From assembly GCA_009760855.2 (NCBI GenBank), contig WPIO01000118.1, positions 461,001-525,000 of the forward strand: a stretch of DNA of 64,000 nucleotides, read 5' to 3'. The DNA comes from Cristatella mucedo (lineage: Eukaryota; Bryozoa; Phylactolaemata; Cristatellidae). The notes below the pieces were generated by a model that saw nothing but the letters and a program-made list of their open reading frames with translations, was not told the origin of the DNA and did not search any database. The position numbers were made by a program, and so were the translations under genes. Of this stretch, positions 12,502-26,841 are shown in pieces (position 1 is the first letter of the stretch; each line of letters begins with the position of its first letter).

Positions 12502-15500
12502 TATAATATACACACACTAGGCAAGGCAGTTGCTTTCACGACCGAGGTCGTGGGTTCGATTCCTGCGGTGGGCGATTCTTTATCGCCACTGCAAGCGGTG
12601 GTGATAGCCGTAAAGGCTCTACTGTCGCAATATAAAAAGAGGCTGTTTAATCAGCTAGGATTTATTTATTACGGCTAATGATTTTCGCACTCACAGGATT
12701 TAGCTGAATTACCCGTCGACGGTCCCCAATAATCGCTGCATTGTTACTTTTTATGGCAAACCAAAGTCAGTAGGATAAAATGAGGTTTGCCATACTCTCT
12801 CTTAGGTGTTGCAAGGATTATGCTGCCCTTCACTCACACAAGTTTTTTTTATGAAATGCCCTCTTAATGAATTATGATGGGGTCGAAATTTAGGTATCCT
12901 CTTCGATAACAGCTTAAAGTTTAAAAGCTTGATCCTGGAGACCGCTTCCACAATTAGTCATGACGTTCGATCCCAGTCTAAGATTATGGACTGTCTACCA
13001 AGAGGCTTGCAAAAAATTGAACTAGCTCTCTGGTTTCGTCTCTGCTGGATTACTGCAATTCCGTTTCGGTTTGGCTAACCAGAAAAAGCCATCAAGCCTC
13101 TGAAGCTCTTGATGAATGCATCGGCCAGTCAACAAATTCCAGAGATGCAGCCATGTGCTATACCTCGCTGAAGGAGCTGCGATTACTTCCAGTCGATAAT
13201 CGGATACAGAGCAAAGTTCTTACACTGACCCATGCAACGATATCTATTCTCCTGCTGCCGACTGTGGCACATTATTTCCAGCCATCGTGAGCTGCTACTT
13301 CCATACACCTCACTTCCTCGACTGCCCTGCTGGCTCAGCTATACTTTCCATTTTCTCTTTGTTTAGTGCGATTGGGCCTGTTGTATCATATATATAATTC
13401 TTGTGCTATTTGCTTTTTAATGTACTACGTGTTTCTGTTCCAGATAACCCAGCTGGTTGAGTACTTCCTCTCGCCTGTATGCAGTATCAATGAAGCATCG
13501 ACATTTGCTGCTGAGGCCACACTTCTGCAAGTACCTATCATGACGTCTGGCCTTCAGGTAACACTTTTTTGGAAAACTTACCGAGTTCTAGTGTATATGT
13601 ACCTATTGAGTGAAACTTCCCATATTTTAGGAGGAACGATTGAAAAATGCATTGGTACACTTTCTGCAAGTAACGAAGATCAGGGAAACCATTTTTTTCT
13701 GCTATGCTGAGCACAACTGGGTCATGTTGCACTGATAGTGTGCACTACTGGGTCGCGTTGAACAGATCCTGAGCATTACTAGGGCACTTTGCATAGATCT
13801 TGAGCAGTACTGGATCAGCTTGCACACTGATCAAAACTCACGTTTCACAGATTCTTAGCACTGCTAGGGCACTTTGCACAGATCCTGAGTGCTACTCAGT
13901 TTTAGTTTCCCGGTAGCCACAATAGATGCTTAATATAGGTGTGCTTAGAGGTATGTCGCATCGCGTGCTTTGAGTTTGCCGAGCATGAGGAAAATACAAG
14001 AGCCGCACTAGAGCTAGCTGAATATATACAGGTATAGCCATATTTTAACCTCGTTTTCTTGCAGATACCCAGGAGAATGGTAGCAAGTTTCATTGAAAGA
14101 TGTGGTTGTAGACTGACGGCAAGGCAGCTTGCATTTGTATCACAGCTTAGCAGTGATCGGCCTACTTTCACGTCACAGCATGTTGGTATTCAGACATCCT
14201 CAGAGGTGCCCGGAGACTGGAGCCAATGGTCTGCTAAGCACAGTGCTGCCCGGGGTGTGTGGGAAGATCGTTTGCTTCAGTTCATCCACAGGTATGAGGC
14301 ACCGATTTGCAATCTTGTTTCTGAATCGTGATTGAATTTTTTTTGGAAGTTCGGGCGTTAGAAAAAGTCTGCTTTGGTATTGGGGGCATTGTAGGTTTAT
14401 CTTCCGACGATTGCAGGAAGAGGTACATTTGCCTTGTAATACTGCAATATTCTTTTGGGGTGTTTACGCTATAGCTATCTGGCTTGTGGTTTTTTTGTGT
14501 GTTAAGCACCACCGGTTTAACTGTGCTGATGCTGCTCATTTTTTCGTCAAGAACTTTAAGAAAACTCAATTTCAGAGCAGATTTCAATCCCCATGGTGAC
14601 TTGGTAAAATGTACTCAATTCTGTTATAGATAATATTTGAGACTGGTGACTCGGCTAGGTAAAAGGAAGAGCAGGTTGGGCCACTTTCATACTAGTGCTA
14701 CAACGATCTCGGCTGCCCACCATTTGTGTAGCGGATTCAAAATAAATGAGATATTTCCGAACTTAGTTTCTTGAACAATTTAATTCGTTGATGTAATACA
14801 ATCATTGTGTTTTTAACCATTTGCTGAAAGGCAGGCCTGAATTAACTGCCATGGTCAATGACTTGCAACTCGGTAGATGTGACCCAACTACTAGGCCTTT
14901 GGAATTTACAAGGAGCCTTGTGATTCCCACTCGAATTTTAATTAGGAATGCAACTGTAGTCCTTGACTCGCCAGCTGGGTACCAACTTCAACATTGGATT
15001 TGCTTTAACTTCTTGGAAGTCGGGTGAGGGAAGCCATTGCAGAGGCTTGGCTGTAGCTGCTTGTTGACAGACGCAACATTCTTCGTTCTGTTGATAAGCT
15101 GCAGAAAAATGCCTATGGCTGCCATTTGAATCGCAAGATTAGTTGACGACACTTGTTGCTTTTTCAGAAGTTTACCGGTCAAGGTCTGTCCTATAGCCAG
15201 TCTGATTTATGGCTACAAGGAGTTCGATAGCACATGTTCCATTTAGGCCAGCTGATTATTAACGTCATCTCAAAGTGGTCGTAGGCAGGGCTTTCACCTG
15301 CTTGCTGCTGTTCTCTTAAAATTCTTTACCTGAGCACATGGTGTGACAGAATTTGCCGCCCATCATAGCTAGCTTTTGGATGCAACTTTGGGGGATATCA
15401 TAATGGATGTATGATGTGACCACGGAAGGCTACATTTTCTGTTCAGCACGCATTCTAATACAAAGACTAACCAAAAGGATCAAAATGAGAAACCATATAA

Positions 15501-18500
15501 ATATGTGTGTACTTGACAGATAAAATTGCCTGCTGTAGATAGTAGTTTTACTTTTTTGCCACCATGTTAATTTTTATCCTGACGATGTTTGCGAATGGAA
15601 TTTAAGTCATGTGAGATGCTGTGTGCCACACTTTAGACTAACTTGAGCACGTGGCTCAAGGGGGCTGCCTAAGGAAGGGCAAGTCGAAACTGTTTGTTTT
15701 CTGTGGCCTACATAAACTCTTTCATTCTTCGACCGTTGATAGATTTAGCAGTGCATGTTTCAATTTCGGGACAAGGACGAAGATGCTAGCCAGACGACTA
15801 ATACATATATAGTGCTCACAAGTGCTGCCTACTGCACATTGCAATTAATGACAGAGGGCATCGCAAATAGATCCTTTTAACAGCATATCTGCTTGTATTA
15901 AAGCGAACTGAAAGAGTCGTGATTTCAGCACACGTTTAGTTCGTATGAACAGAAGATATCCCTTAGGAAGTAGAAGACCAGAGGCTACTGAGAGACTGTG
16001 TGTCCTGTCTGTCTAGTTCGTCCTGTCAGTTCTGTCTGTCTGTCCAGTCTATCTGCCCTGCCTGCCGTGTCTGTCCTATCTGTCCTGTCTGTCCGTCTGT
16101 CTGTCTGTGTTCTTCCTCCCTCCCTCCCAGCTGCTCAGGCTTTGAATTGGCTATAGAAAACTCTTCTGCTTAGTGCCCACTTAGTCTTTATGGCTTTATC
16201 GAGTTACAGATGGTGATACATTATATTGCATTACTTGCAGCATTCTGATAATAACTGTTGCTTCTGTTCATTTGCAGCATGAGCAATCCACTGTCCTTAC
16301 TGTTTTTTATTACTGCATCACTATTGTCGACATTCGATGACCATGTGCTGCTATGGTACCCACTGCAATCTGCCTATCCATCATGGAACGCTGGTGGCTG
16401 TTATATTCCAGTGCTGCCCACCGAGCGACTGCTCCGTTGGATCGCATATCCCAGCTGGCAATGAAGGCAACGCGAGATGTCGTTAACATACAGAACTGTG
16501 CACGCCAAAAGCTGACAGACTACCTGAAAACGACGATAGCTACAGCAGCACACACGGAGAAGTCACTCAGGGATCTTGTGCAGCGCATTACACACGAGCG
16601 GTACGTGGGCCCTGCCAGTTTGGTAATCAATGACCTTCACTGCCATCGTGCTCCGACTTTCTCAAATATGGCAGTCATCTGCTTGGTTTTGGTGTAGCAT
16701 GTCACTGATGTGTCCAGCCTTAAAAGGTATAGTGCGAATTTATCGTTGCTCCCCCCACTGGATTTCCGATTGATCTTTGCCCATTGATACTAACAATAAT
16801 AATAATAATAGATCATTTGTATATGACCAGAAGAGAACTAAATCTCTGTCTAGGCATCCTGAAACTCGCTTCAAGATAATCAATAACCAAATGTTAACGG
16901 CGTGACACCTGCAGTACTTTGCAAAGACACATGTGCGTGAAGAAAAAAATGTATTAAGCTTAGACGAGTCTGCTAAAGCACGCAAGAAGACACTCAGCAG
17001 GGCCACCGGCCTATACGACTTCTGGATAGTGACATGCACTGAATCAAGCGCAGGTGAGTCTGCAGAGCTCACACGAAAAAAGGCTAGGTCGCCGTAGTGA
17101 GGGCAAAGCTGGCTGGAACGGATGTGTCACTGGGCTATTGACTTCTGACTCTAACCATTTAGCTCCACCTCGTACTAACCTCAAAACCTTTGGAGACTGT
17201 GCCCTTTAGTTCATAGGTCCAAAACCTGAAGCTCACTTCAAACTGATGTCACGTCATCCCCGGGCATGATGACATTTAAGAAAAGCTTAAAACACACCTG
17301 TTTTATACAGCATTTAATGGGTCTCTGGTGGCTATGCTTGATGAGATTGCGAATGTGACCACTAATCATTCGGCCATGCTTTCTTTGCAGCATCTTTAAA
17401 GAGCCCAGAAAGAGATTAAGTTATCCGAATGCTCTATTCAGATGTATTATTATTATTATTATTATGCCGTTGAGGATAGACTAAGCTAGCTACTGAGTTT
17501 TGCACCAGCTACAAATGATAATAAACAGCCGGCAGGAGTCCTGAATAAAAGGAATTGTAGTACGATCGATGGTGCGATTTCATAAAAGGTAGCTGCAGGC
17601 TTCTAGCATAGGAGGACCCACCACGATTGCCAAACGGCCCTCGTGTTATGAGCCTCTTGCGTGTGGATCCTCGCCACAGTCGTCGCCAGTGGCGGCCGTT
17701 TGATTTGCACTGCGTCGCACCCACTCGGCGCTGCCTGATGCTGGCACGACGATGCAGACCGGCGTGCATGCATTGTCTCGATCGTGCTGTGATCTTTGCT
17801 ATCGGCTGCACTTTACTTCTCTGTTGTATGCAGGGCCGTATGGCACGACGAGCGGTACGCGGCCAACGCCTGGCAGCTCGACCCGACCGAGGGCCCGGCG
17901 CGCATGCGAAAGCGCCTAATGCCGTGTCGGCTGCGCATCGAACCGCGACGGCTGCTGCCCGAGCGTCGCTGTGCCTCCAAGTCGTTGTCAGACGGCGGCA
18001 GTGCTGCCGGAGAGGGGGAAGTGCTCTCCTACTTGTTCGATGATGGCAGGCAGGCACCGGCAGTGACAGCGACGATGACTGCTTCCGGCCCTGCCTCTGC
18101 CGATGCTCAGCAAGCCTCGGGAAAGCCTTTGCAGAGGGGTGCCGGCAGTCATGCCGGAGGCTCGGCTGCCGCCGCCGCCGTGCTTGTCAGCCGCCTCGAT
18201 GCTGACGAGAAGATTGTCGACACTTTCCGGTGTGTGAGCGTGGCGCTGCACAGCAGCACTCACGGGGAGCTGCTCGTAGGCCAGAAGGCGCTATACTTTG
18301 CCGGCGACGATGACGTCAGCCACGGCTGTGGAGGCATCGATGTCATAGAATCGTCCGGGCAGGTGAGTCGCACGGGGAGGGGGTTTGAGGGCTGCCTCTT
18401 TGCGATGATTGTCGATGTGATGGATTATGGTTGCACTTGCAGTTCACAGTGCACTGGATTGGGAGAAGTGAATGTCATTGCTATTGTTGTCATCTAATCT

Positions 18501-21500
18501 GATATACAGTCGGGCTTGGGGAGTAAAACAGCTGCTGTCAAACCGGTGTCGATTTTGTTAGACATACAATTTGCATCATTCTTTTTGGCCAGCACTTGAT
18601 AAGTCAACTGCTTCAAGGAAGCCAATAGTTCTTCAACCGGCATCTGGCTGTCTACATAACCTACTTTGTGGCTATCTCTCTCTGGTCTGATTAGTTGACC
18701 CACACTCACCGGGCAACCCTTGTTGTCTTGGCCTAAAACCAATGTAGCATTTAGTTAATCTTAACAAGAAAGGTGAACATGGCCACCAAAACTACTGTCG
18801 ATGAAGTACTAGTGAATGGGGAACTGACCTCAATACTTTCACTATAGGGTATTAGTGACATAAGCCAAATGGGGCAGGGTGTAGCAGTCCCAAGGATGGT
18901 TGGTCGCTCGCGGTCGGGTCAAGCAGTCTCCAGAGAGGTTACATTCAGCCGGACACACAGTAGACGATCTTGGTAGGCTAGTTGCACAAATCGTGACAAT
19001 CAGTGGTGTGTGGGCCTGTTCTACCCGAACCGTGGCCTTTTTTATTGGGTATGCTGTTAATCTGACTTTCGAATCAAAGCTCCTTTTTTGAGATTTTGCT
19101 TCCCATCTTTGGAGTGCCATTAATGTTTGAACTGGACGGCTCCCCGGTTCATGTTTGGTAAGAAATTTACCTTGTTTGAAGAGGTTGGAATAGCAAAAAA
19201 AGCCAGTGAGGCGGTAGTTGTATAAATCGTTCCCTTTGGGTATAAATGTGGACAAAAGGTGGGTCTCGGAAAAGTTTGAACCCAGCCCTGAGATACTAGA
19301 GTCAAAATATTTTCTTTGAGGTCTCCCAGCAGGAATCTACTTATCTAATTGAAAGAAAGGTCAAACCCAGTCGACTTGCACTACCCGGCACTATTGGTTA
19401 TGTCAAATGTCAAAGCATTTGCAACTGCAATGCTATTTTTTAAGAAGTGTCTGCATTTATATTGCCTCGAGCAATTTAATGCCAGTTATGTCTTTCTTAG
19501 CAGGGTGAAATGGTTAATTAAGAAAACTATCTGCATCTATGCTGCCAGTGGTAAACTCCTGTTTGTCGAGATTGCAGATTGGCAAGACTGGTTCATAAAT
19601 ACTGAGTTCCTCCGAAGTAACCGCGTTCGTTTCTCTGTAAGCACATCCAGCTCCTCTGGATGCAGTGGGGCTTTTTTATTGTCTAGATAGTCGAGAACAA
19701 TATTATCATGATCCTATGCAAGCTCATTTAGGTGCTAAACCATCTTTCTGGCTGTGCCTAAAATGCCTTAGTCTATTACTATATAAATATAATTCATTTA
19801 TATAGCACCCTGAGAGAACTTAATCTCTATTCAGGCGTTTCACATATGCCTCGGGGCTCGAGCCCACGACCTCAGTCAGACCTTAGGGCGAGCACCTTAA
19901 CCGCTAGACCAAACCAGCTCGGCAAGATAGCTGCACCCTTGGGCTTATCTTGAGGTTTTCTTGTCAAACATGCCAAGTTAGGATTGCACGATACGAATAA
20001 CCCTACCAACTCTTATTTCTGTATGTGTCTCAAACCTTGCTGAAGCTGGTGCAATTTTTACATTCGTTACTAATTGACATTGTGACATTGCCTAGCCACA
20101 GTTAAGGGCTGAGTCAGAATAGCCAAAAGTCAAGACGAAGCTGCTACAATCAGCTGCCGAGTGAGTAAGCTCCAAATATTGATCTATCTTCGATCGATAG
20201 TTTCTGGTTTCTGACAAGGGCTCCATGGCCATAATAGAGTGAACAAACATAGGTTGATTTAATACCTGAGAGCTACCTATGAAGATCGCCCTTTGCATGC
20301 GTAGCTACTTAAGCTTGCTATGGATAATCAGATTTATACATTGTTTGGTTGACAGACCGAAAAGTAAAGTTCAGCTGATTTAGCGGTCTTATTTATCAAG
20401 GGGTGTTAAAGCCTTAGCAGCAATTGTATAGGCTAAAAAGGCTAGCTAGCTGCCGGTCTCGAACTCATGACCTGGATCGTGAAGCCCATGCTGCCTACCC
20501 ATATGCCACACAGGGGGGGGGGTGGTTTTTAGAAGCCTTATTTTAGGAAGCTTATTCCTAGGCCTGCTGGCTCTGCATACAGCTCTTAGTTTAGAAGAAC
20601 GTCGACTAGGATGTCAATACCACAGCAAGGAGTTAGTTGTTTAAGAATATCATACTTCATCTGCTTAAGGTAGACGTGAAACATACTGTGTACTATTTCG
20701 TAAGTCATTTGGCAGCTCAGTCTGTGGACAGCCATTTGCTATCATTAGCAGTTTATGATGCTTGATCGCTTTGCCGAGACTCTATCAAATGCGATATAGG
20801 AAGTAGAGAGGTTGTGCTTAACCAAAGGCATAGGTCGTTCTGGCAGTGTCGATTTTAGTTTTGAAATGATCCTATCCCAAAGCTATCCCAAGTAAAAGCA
20901 GTTGCAGGCTTTTGAGTTTTGGGAAGTATGCTATGCCCGGAGAAACCTACAGTTAGTGCTAATTAATTTATCGATGCACCCCTCCTAATACTCCAATCCT
21001 TTGCAGTGAATCTTGAATGGTAGAGTTCTTTTCTGATAGGTATCCATAGGTAGCCGAAAGATACATGATGCTTTGTCGTTTGGCAGATGTGTTTGCATTT
21101 CACAAACTTACTATTTATGTTGGGCATTCTTTTACTTCGAGCCCGGGCTCCTTACCCGACTGTTTGTTCTTCCTGATTGACCTGTCTGAGTTCTGTGTCA
21201 TTAATTGCTCTCCAATCGAATGATTCCACTTGCTGTCTTTTTTTATGTCACGTATGTGTAGCTCATCTTTAATAATAATAACAATAGTAGTCACCATCAT
21301 CATAATAATGGTACATTGATATCGTGCCTTCAGAAAACTCAATCTCTTTCTAGGCACTTGACATTTGCTGCAAAGGAAGCACGATCGGATGGTTAGTGGT
21401 AGCATGCTCGATAAACAAACAGAATAACATGGTTAGGGGTGACATGCACAGGGTCAGCATGCAAGTGTGGTTAGTGGCAGCATAGAACAGTGTCAGCACG

Positions 21501-24500
21501 CATAAGCAAATAAAAGACGAATCACAGGGACTCACTAAATGCTGTGATAAATAGGTGCATTTTTAGTTTTTTTAATGTGGACAGGTTAGATGTTGTGAAG
21601 AAGGTGGGGTAGCGAGTTTCAGGCTTTGGGATCATACGAACTTTAAGGCACAGTCTCTAAAGGATTTGAGATTTGTACAAGGTATAGGTAAATGATTAGA
21701 TTCCGAAAAGTGGGTGGTACGATGCTTAGGGTAGATCTGATAAGTATGCTGGAGCCAAAGAATGAAGGGACGTAGAAGTGGGTGAAAAAACCTTGAAGTC
21801 GATGGATTGCTTGACTGGAAGCCAGTGCAGGTCGGCAAGAAGTGGTGAGATGTCGAAACTGGAACGCTCACTACAGACAAGCCTAGCTGCAGAGTTTTGC
21901 ACCAGCTGTAAGTGCCTGATTGCACATGCCGGTATACCAGCAAGCAGTAACGTAATTTAATGTATATTCGTCTGCAACTCCACAAAGCGACAAAGACTAT
22001 GTGGGTGTAATGCAGGAGAGTTTTGTATAGTGCACTCACAGCCTAAGTGGCTTCCTGTATGCATTCAGTAGCCAACAGACTTCATCTCATGCAACAAAAA
22101 GAAAGTGGGAAACATAGCAGAGTCAAGAGAGCAGCTGAGGTAGTGAGTATAGAAGTAAGTATAGAAGTAGGTGCTCAGGACCGCTGGAAAGGATGAGCCA
22201 TAGTCGGCAGCAGGATAGTAGTTGTCGTTGCATAAGAAGTGAGTTACGAAAGTCAAGACGGGGTGTCACAAATGCATGGACCAATTTAGATGTGCTATCC
22301 CTGTCTGAACAAGCCCGTATTTTAGCAATTTTATGTAGCTGAAAGTGGGTGGACATGACTGAGGAGCAGATGTGGTCGCCCAAAGAAAGATCACTTGGGA
22401 GCATGGCCTTACCTGGTGTGCCGTGATGACTCAGTAGGTAAGGCGTTGCTTTTCTCGTTCTGGGTCCCGAGGTCGTGGTTTCGAATCCCGTTGTTTGCGA
22501 TCCTTTATCGCAGCTTCAAGCATTTTGCCCATAACTAGCAAGTTGGTTTTATCATCATTCATTTTTTCAGCACCATCTTCTTTCTGTGCTCGAAGCTTTG
22601 TTCGAAAAAGTCGCTGATATTACCTTATTGCTGGGGGTGTGTCTCGTCACTGTATTGCACATCAAATAAATAATAATAATAATAATAGTAATGTACTTGA
22701 TAAAGCGCCCTCAGAGAACTTAATCTCTTTCTAGGCGCTTTACATTTGCTGCAAAGGGAAATGCAATTGAATGGTAAGTAAAATCATGCTTGAAAAACAA
22801 ACAAAATGAATAAGATGGTTAGGGGTGACATGCACAGGCTCAGCATGCAAATGTGGTTAGTGGCAGCATGCGCAGTGTCAGCACGCATAAGCATGTGAAG
22901 GACGAATCGCAGGGACCTACTAAATGCTGTCCTAAATAGGTGTGTTTTTAAGTTCCTTTTAAATGTGGTCAGGTCAGGGGATGTTCTGACGCAGGTCGGG
23001 AGGGAGTTCCAGGCTTTGGGAGCATACGAACTAAATTCACGGTCTCCAAAGGATTTGAGGTATGTACGAGGTATTTCTAGACTGTTGGATTCCGAAAAGC
23101 GAGTGGTACGATGCTTGGCCTGATGGGGGAGTATGTCGGAGAGATAGGCTGGAGCCATAGAATGAAGGGACCTAAAAGTGAGCGACAAAACCTTGAAGTC
23201 AATCCTTTGCTTGACTGGTAGCCAATGCAGGTCGGCGAGAAGTGGAAGTAATGTGGCAACTGCGACGCTCACGACAGACAAGCCTAGCTGCAGAGTTTTG
23301 CACCAACTGCAATCTCCTGATCGCACATGCTGGTAGGCCAGTAAGCAGTGAGTTGCAGAAGTCGAGACGAGATGTCACGAATGCATGGACCAACTTAGAC
23401 GTGGTATCCTTATCTAAACAAGCTCTAATTTTAGCAATGTTATGAAGCTGAAAATAGGCAGATTTGACCGTGGAGCTGATATGGTCGTCTTAACGAGAGG
23501 TCGCTTTGGAATATGACACCTAGATTTCGAGCTGATTCAACAGGAGAAGTGCTGGCAGAGCCAATTTTGAGCGTCAGCCTTCCCAATTTCTGAATCACAC
23601 TAGGTTTGCCCATTACTAGTAAGTTTGTTTTGTCATCGTTTAGTTTTAGAAAATTTGCTGCCAACCATGTGCGGATGTCATCAATGCATGCAGCAAGTGA
23701 GTTTAGAGAATTTGAGGTGCTCGAAGGCTGGGAGGGATCAAAGCAAAGGTACAACTGAGTGTCATCCGCACAGAAGTGAAAACCTAGATTGTGCTTGGCA
23801 ATCACATCAGCAAGAGGCAGAGTATAAACCGTGAAAAGAACCGGACCTAGCATGGAGCCCTGAGGTACTCCATATTTCAGAGGTACTTCAGATGATCTTT
23901 GTCCACTCACGTCAATACTCTGGAGTCTCCCACTGAGATAGGATGTGAACCACTGCAGAGCAGTGCCAGTGATGCCCAGGCGAGATGAGAGGCGCTCTAG
24001 AAGAACTTTGTGATCGATGGTGTCAAAAGCTGCCGAAAGATCGAGCAAACAAGCAGAGACACTCTACCCATGTCTGCATTCCTAAGTAGGTCGTTGTATA
24101 CCCTAAGCATTGCTGACTGTGGAGTGATTAGCTCCAAAGCCAGACTGGAACTTACTAGCAAGGTGTGAGGTTTCGATATATGAGTTCAGCTGGTCATCCA
24201 CGACCCGTTCCAGTGTCTTGGATTGGTAGAAGGGAGACTGGGCGGTAGTTGCTCAAGTTCTCTTGGTCTAGTGTTGCTTTCTTGAGAAGAGGCCTGACTA
24301 CAGCTTTTTTGAAAGGTGCTGGGACATGACCTGAGGCTAATGACATATTAATAATGTTAGTTATGCATGGCAGCAGCAGATCAATGCAACGTAGGAGCAG
24401 GGCAGTGGGAATAGAGTCCAGAGGACTTGTTGTCTTCTTTGATTGCGATACGATCTTTAGGACTAGATCACTAGTGACCTGCTTTAATGCAGACATTGAG

Positions 24501-26810
24501 GTGCTGCCAGGAACCGAGGAACAGGATTCTAGTGGGGAGGTTGTCATCGCAGGGATGGATTCCCTGATCTTGTCTATCTTCTGCACAAAGAATCGAGAGA
24601 AGCGATCGGCTAGATCATCACCAGAATCATCAGGTAAGGAGCTCGTCTGGGAACGGTTGAGGAGATGGTTTATTGTCGACATTAGCATTTTTGGATTGTG
24701 CATCTGTGATCCAACAATGTTTCTATAGAAGCTAGACTTGGCCTTTGCTAGGATCGATTGGTACGACTTACAGTAGTCTTTATATGCCTGTCGATGGATA
24801 GTTAGTCCGGATCTTTTGTATGTTTTTTAAGCTTTTATTTAGTAGACCTGGCTAGTTTAATGTCTGTGGTAAACCATAGGCTGTCTGGGTGGGGGCGCAA
24901 AGTGCGCTTTGTCAGAGGTGCAAACTCGTCGAGCGTGTCAGCTAGTGTCGTGTTGTAGTACTATCTACCAATGATGACAGATCGGTGGGAGGAGCAGAGG
25001 CGAAGCAGATATTCTCGCACGGACAGCATCGATGTCAAGGGTCTTGAGGTTTTGCGATTCACAGGTTATTTTAGAGGAGGATGTGGGCACACACTGTAGA
25101 TTGAATGAGATCTGCATGTGGTCAGATAAGCAGGATTTGGTAAAAATTGGTGATGACAAAGTGCAGTTGTATGAGAAAATCTGGTCGAGTGTGTGACCCT
25201 TGATGTGGGTAGAGTCATGCACATGAGCCACAAGAGACAATGAGTCAGTCAATGCACGAAATTCGGTGCTGAAAGCGTTAGATAAATTATCAAAGTGAAC
25301 ATTGAAATCACCCATAACGAGGAAGGATCGATTTCTTGCACACAGAGTCGAAATGAGATCGGAGAAATCTGAGATAAAGGAGGATTTGGTACCTGGTCGG
25401 CGATAGACTACTGCCACTATCGGTAGCTTGTTTTCGGGTGAGACCAAGACAATTGATTCAAAAGATTGCTTCGAGTGTACTGCAAATGGCTTGAAGTTGA
25501 ATTTCGAGCGCACGATAATAGCAACTCCACCTCCAGTTTTGATTGATCTAGGGGTGTGAAAGAACGAGAAACCAGATGGAGTTGCATCTTTAATTGTCGG
25601 ACAGTCTATCGATTTCAGCCAGGTTTCAGTTAGGGCGAGCAGGTCGATACCATTTTCAGAAATGAGGTTGCTTATTACCAGAGGTTTATTGCACATTGAT
25701 CTAGGATTCCAAAGGCAAGCGTTAAGTCTGGCCGATGGAGTTATAACAGGCCTGATGACCACTAAGTTAGAGAGATTTACAGTGATGCATGTGGGGGAGC
25801 GTGCTGAGCGGTTCGAGACAATGCTAGGAATACCAAACGAGCGCGTACTCAGCTCGCAGTTCCCGCCCAACGAGCGGCGTCAGAGCTGGCGGTTCCGGCC
25901 ACCGAGGCGGCTATGGGGTGCTTTTCTTTTGTTAATGCATAGTTCATGAATTTTAGCAACAACAATAATATCTAGGAATGCATTTGATCTACGATGACGA
26001 AGGGATAGCAGCTGCTGACGATCATAACTAAGCAAGTTACTAGCCGCCGGCGTAGCTAAGGCAGCCGCCGGCGTGGGAGACCCAGCAGCCCGAAGTGATA
26101 AGCGTTTAATAATAATAATAATCATATTGCACTTGATAAAGCGCCCTCAGAGAACTTAATCTCTTTCTAGGCGCTTTACATTTGCTGCAAAGTGATACGC
26201 AATAGAATAGTAAGTAAAATCATGCTTGAAAAACAAACAAAATGAATAACATGGTTAGGGGTTACATGCACTGGGTCAGCATGCAAATGTGGTTAGTGGC
26301 AGCATGAACAGTGTCAGCACGCATAAGCACATCGAGGACGAATCACAAGGACCCACTAGATGTCCATATCCACGTAATTTCTTACGCGCTACGGTCAAAT
26401 AGCAATCACAATAACTTTAAACAGGTCTTAGCTGTATCGTTTCCGTATACGATGTTCGCAAGAACTTCGGTTTTCGGAAGAATTCTGCAACGAACACGAA
26501 CGCAAGTTAGAGGGCTCTATGTCAGGAGGCGAGAGGTGCTCAGGTAAGACCGTTTTTGCACATGGTGCTGCACAGCTGAATCATGGCTCCGAAAATGCTT
26601 AGGCCAACTAATGGTCAGCTACTGCAACCATGACTTGACTCCAATGGTTCAACTGTCCTACTGCTGCTTTTCATGCTCTTGACCAGTGGAGTGCATGCAC
26701 TGCAAATTGCTTGCATTTCTTTCCGAATTCGTCTGTCGGGTTTCTGTCAAATCACGGAATACTTGTTTCTCTCGGTGTGTGACTTTGAATACTTGTTTCT
26801 GTCGATGCTA

Positions 26811-26841
<31 letters not shown>

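Larger units (their letters stand above)
18363..21269. other. First part of the 8.6-kb LYST intron, mostly unassigned
   Basis: Apart from a SINE-A and a SINE-B I see no feature here. Open frames at 19349-19690 and elsewhere are short and unlike any known protein. Confidence 0.6.

Noticed and set aside
17509..18057. 182-codon minus-strand Arg-rich frame
   Set aside because: It is a shadow of the GC-rich LYST exon at 17834-18362.
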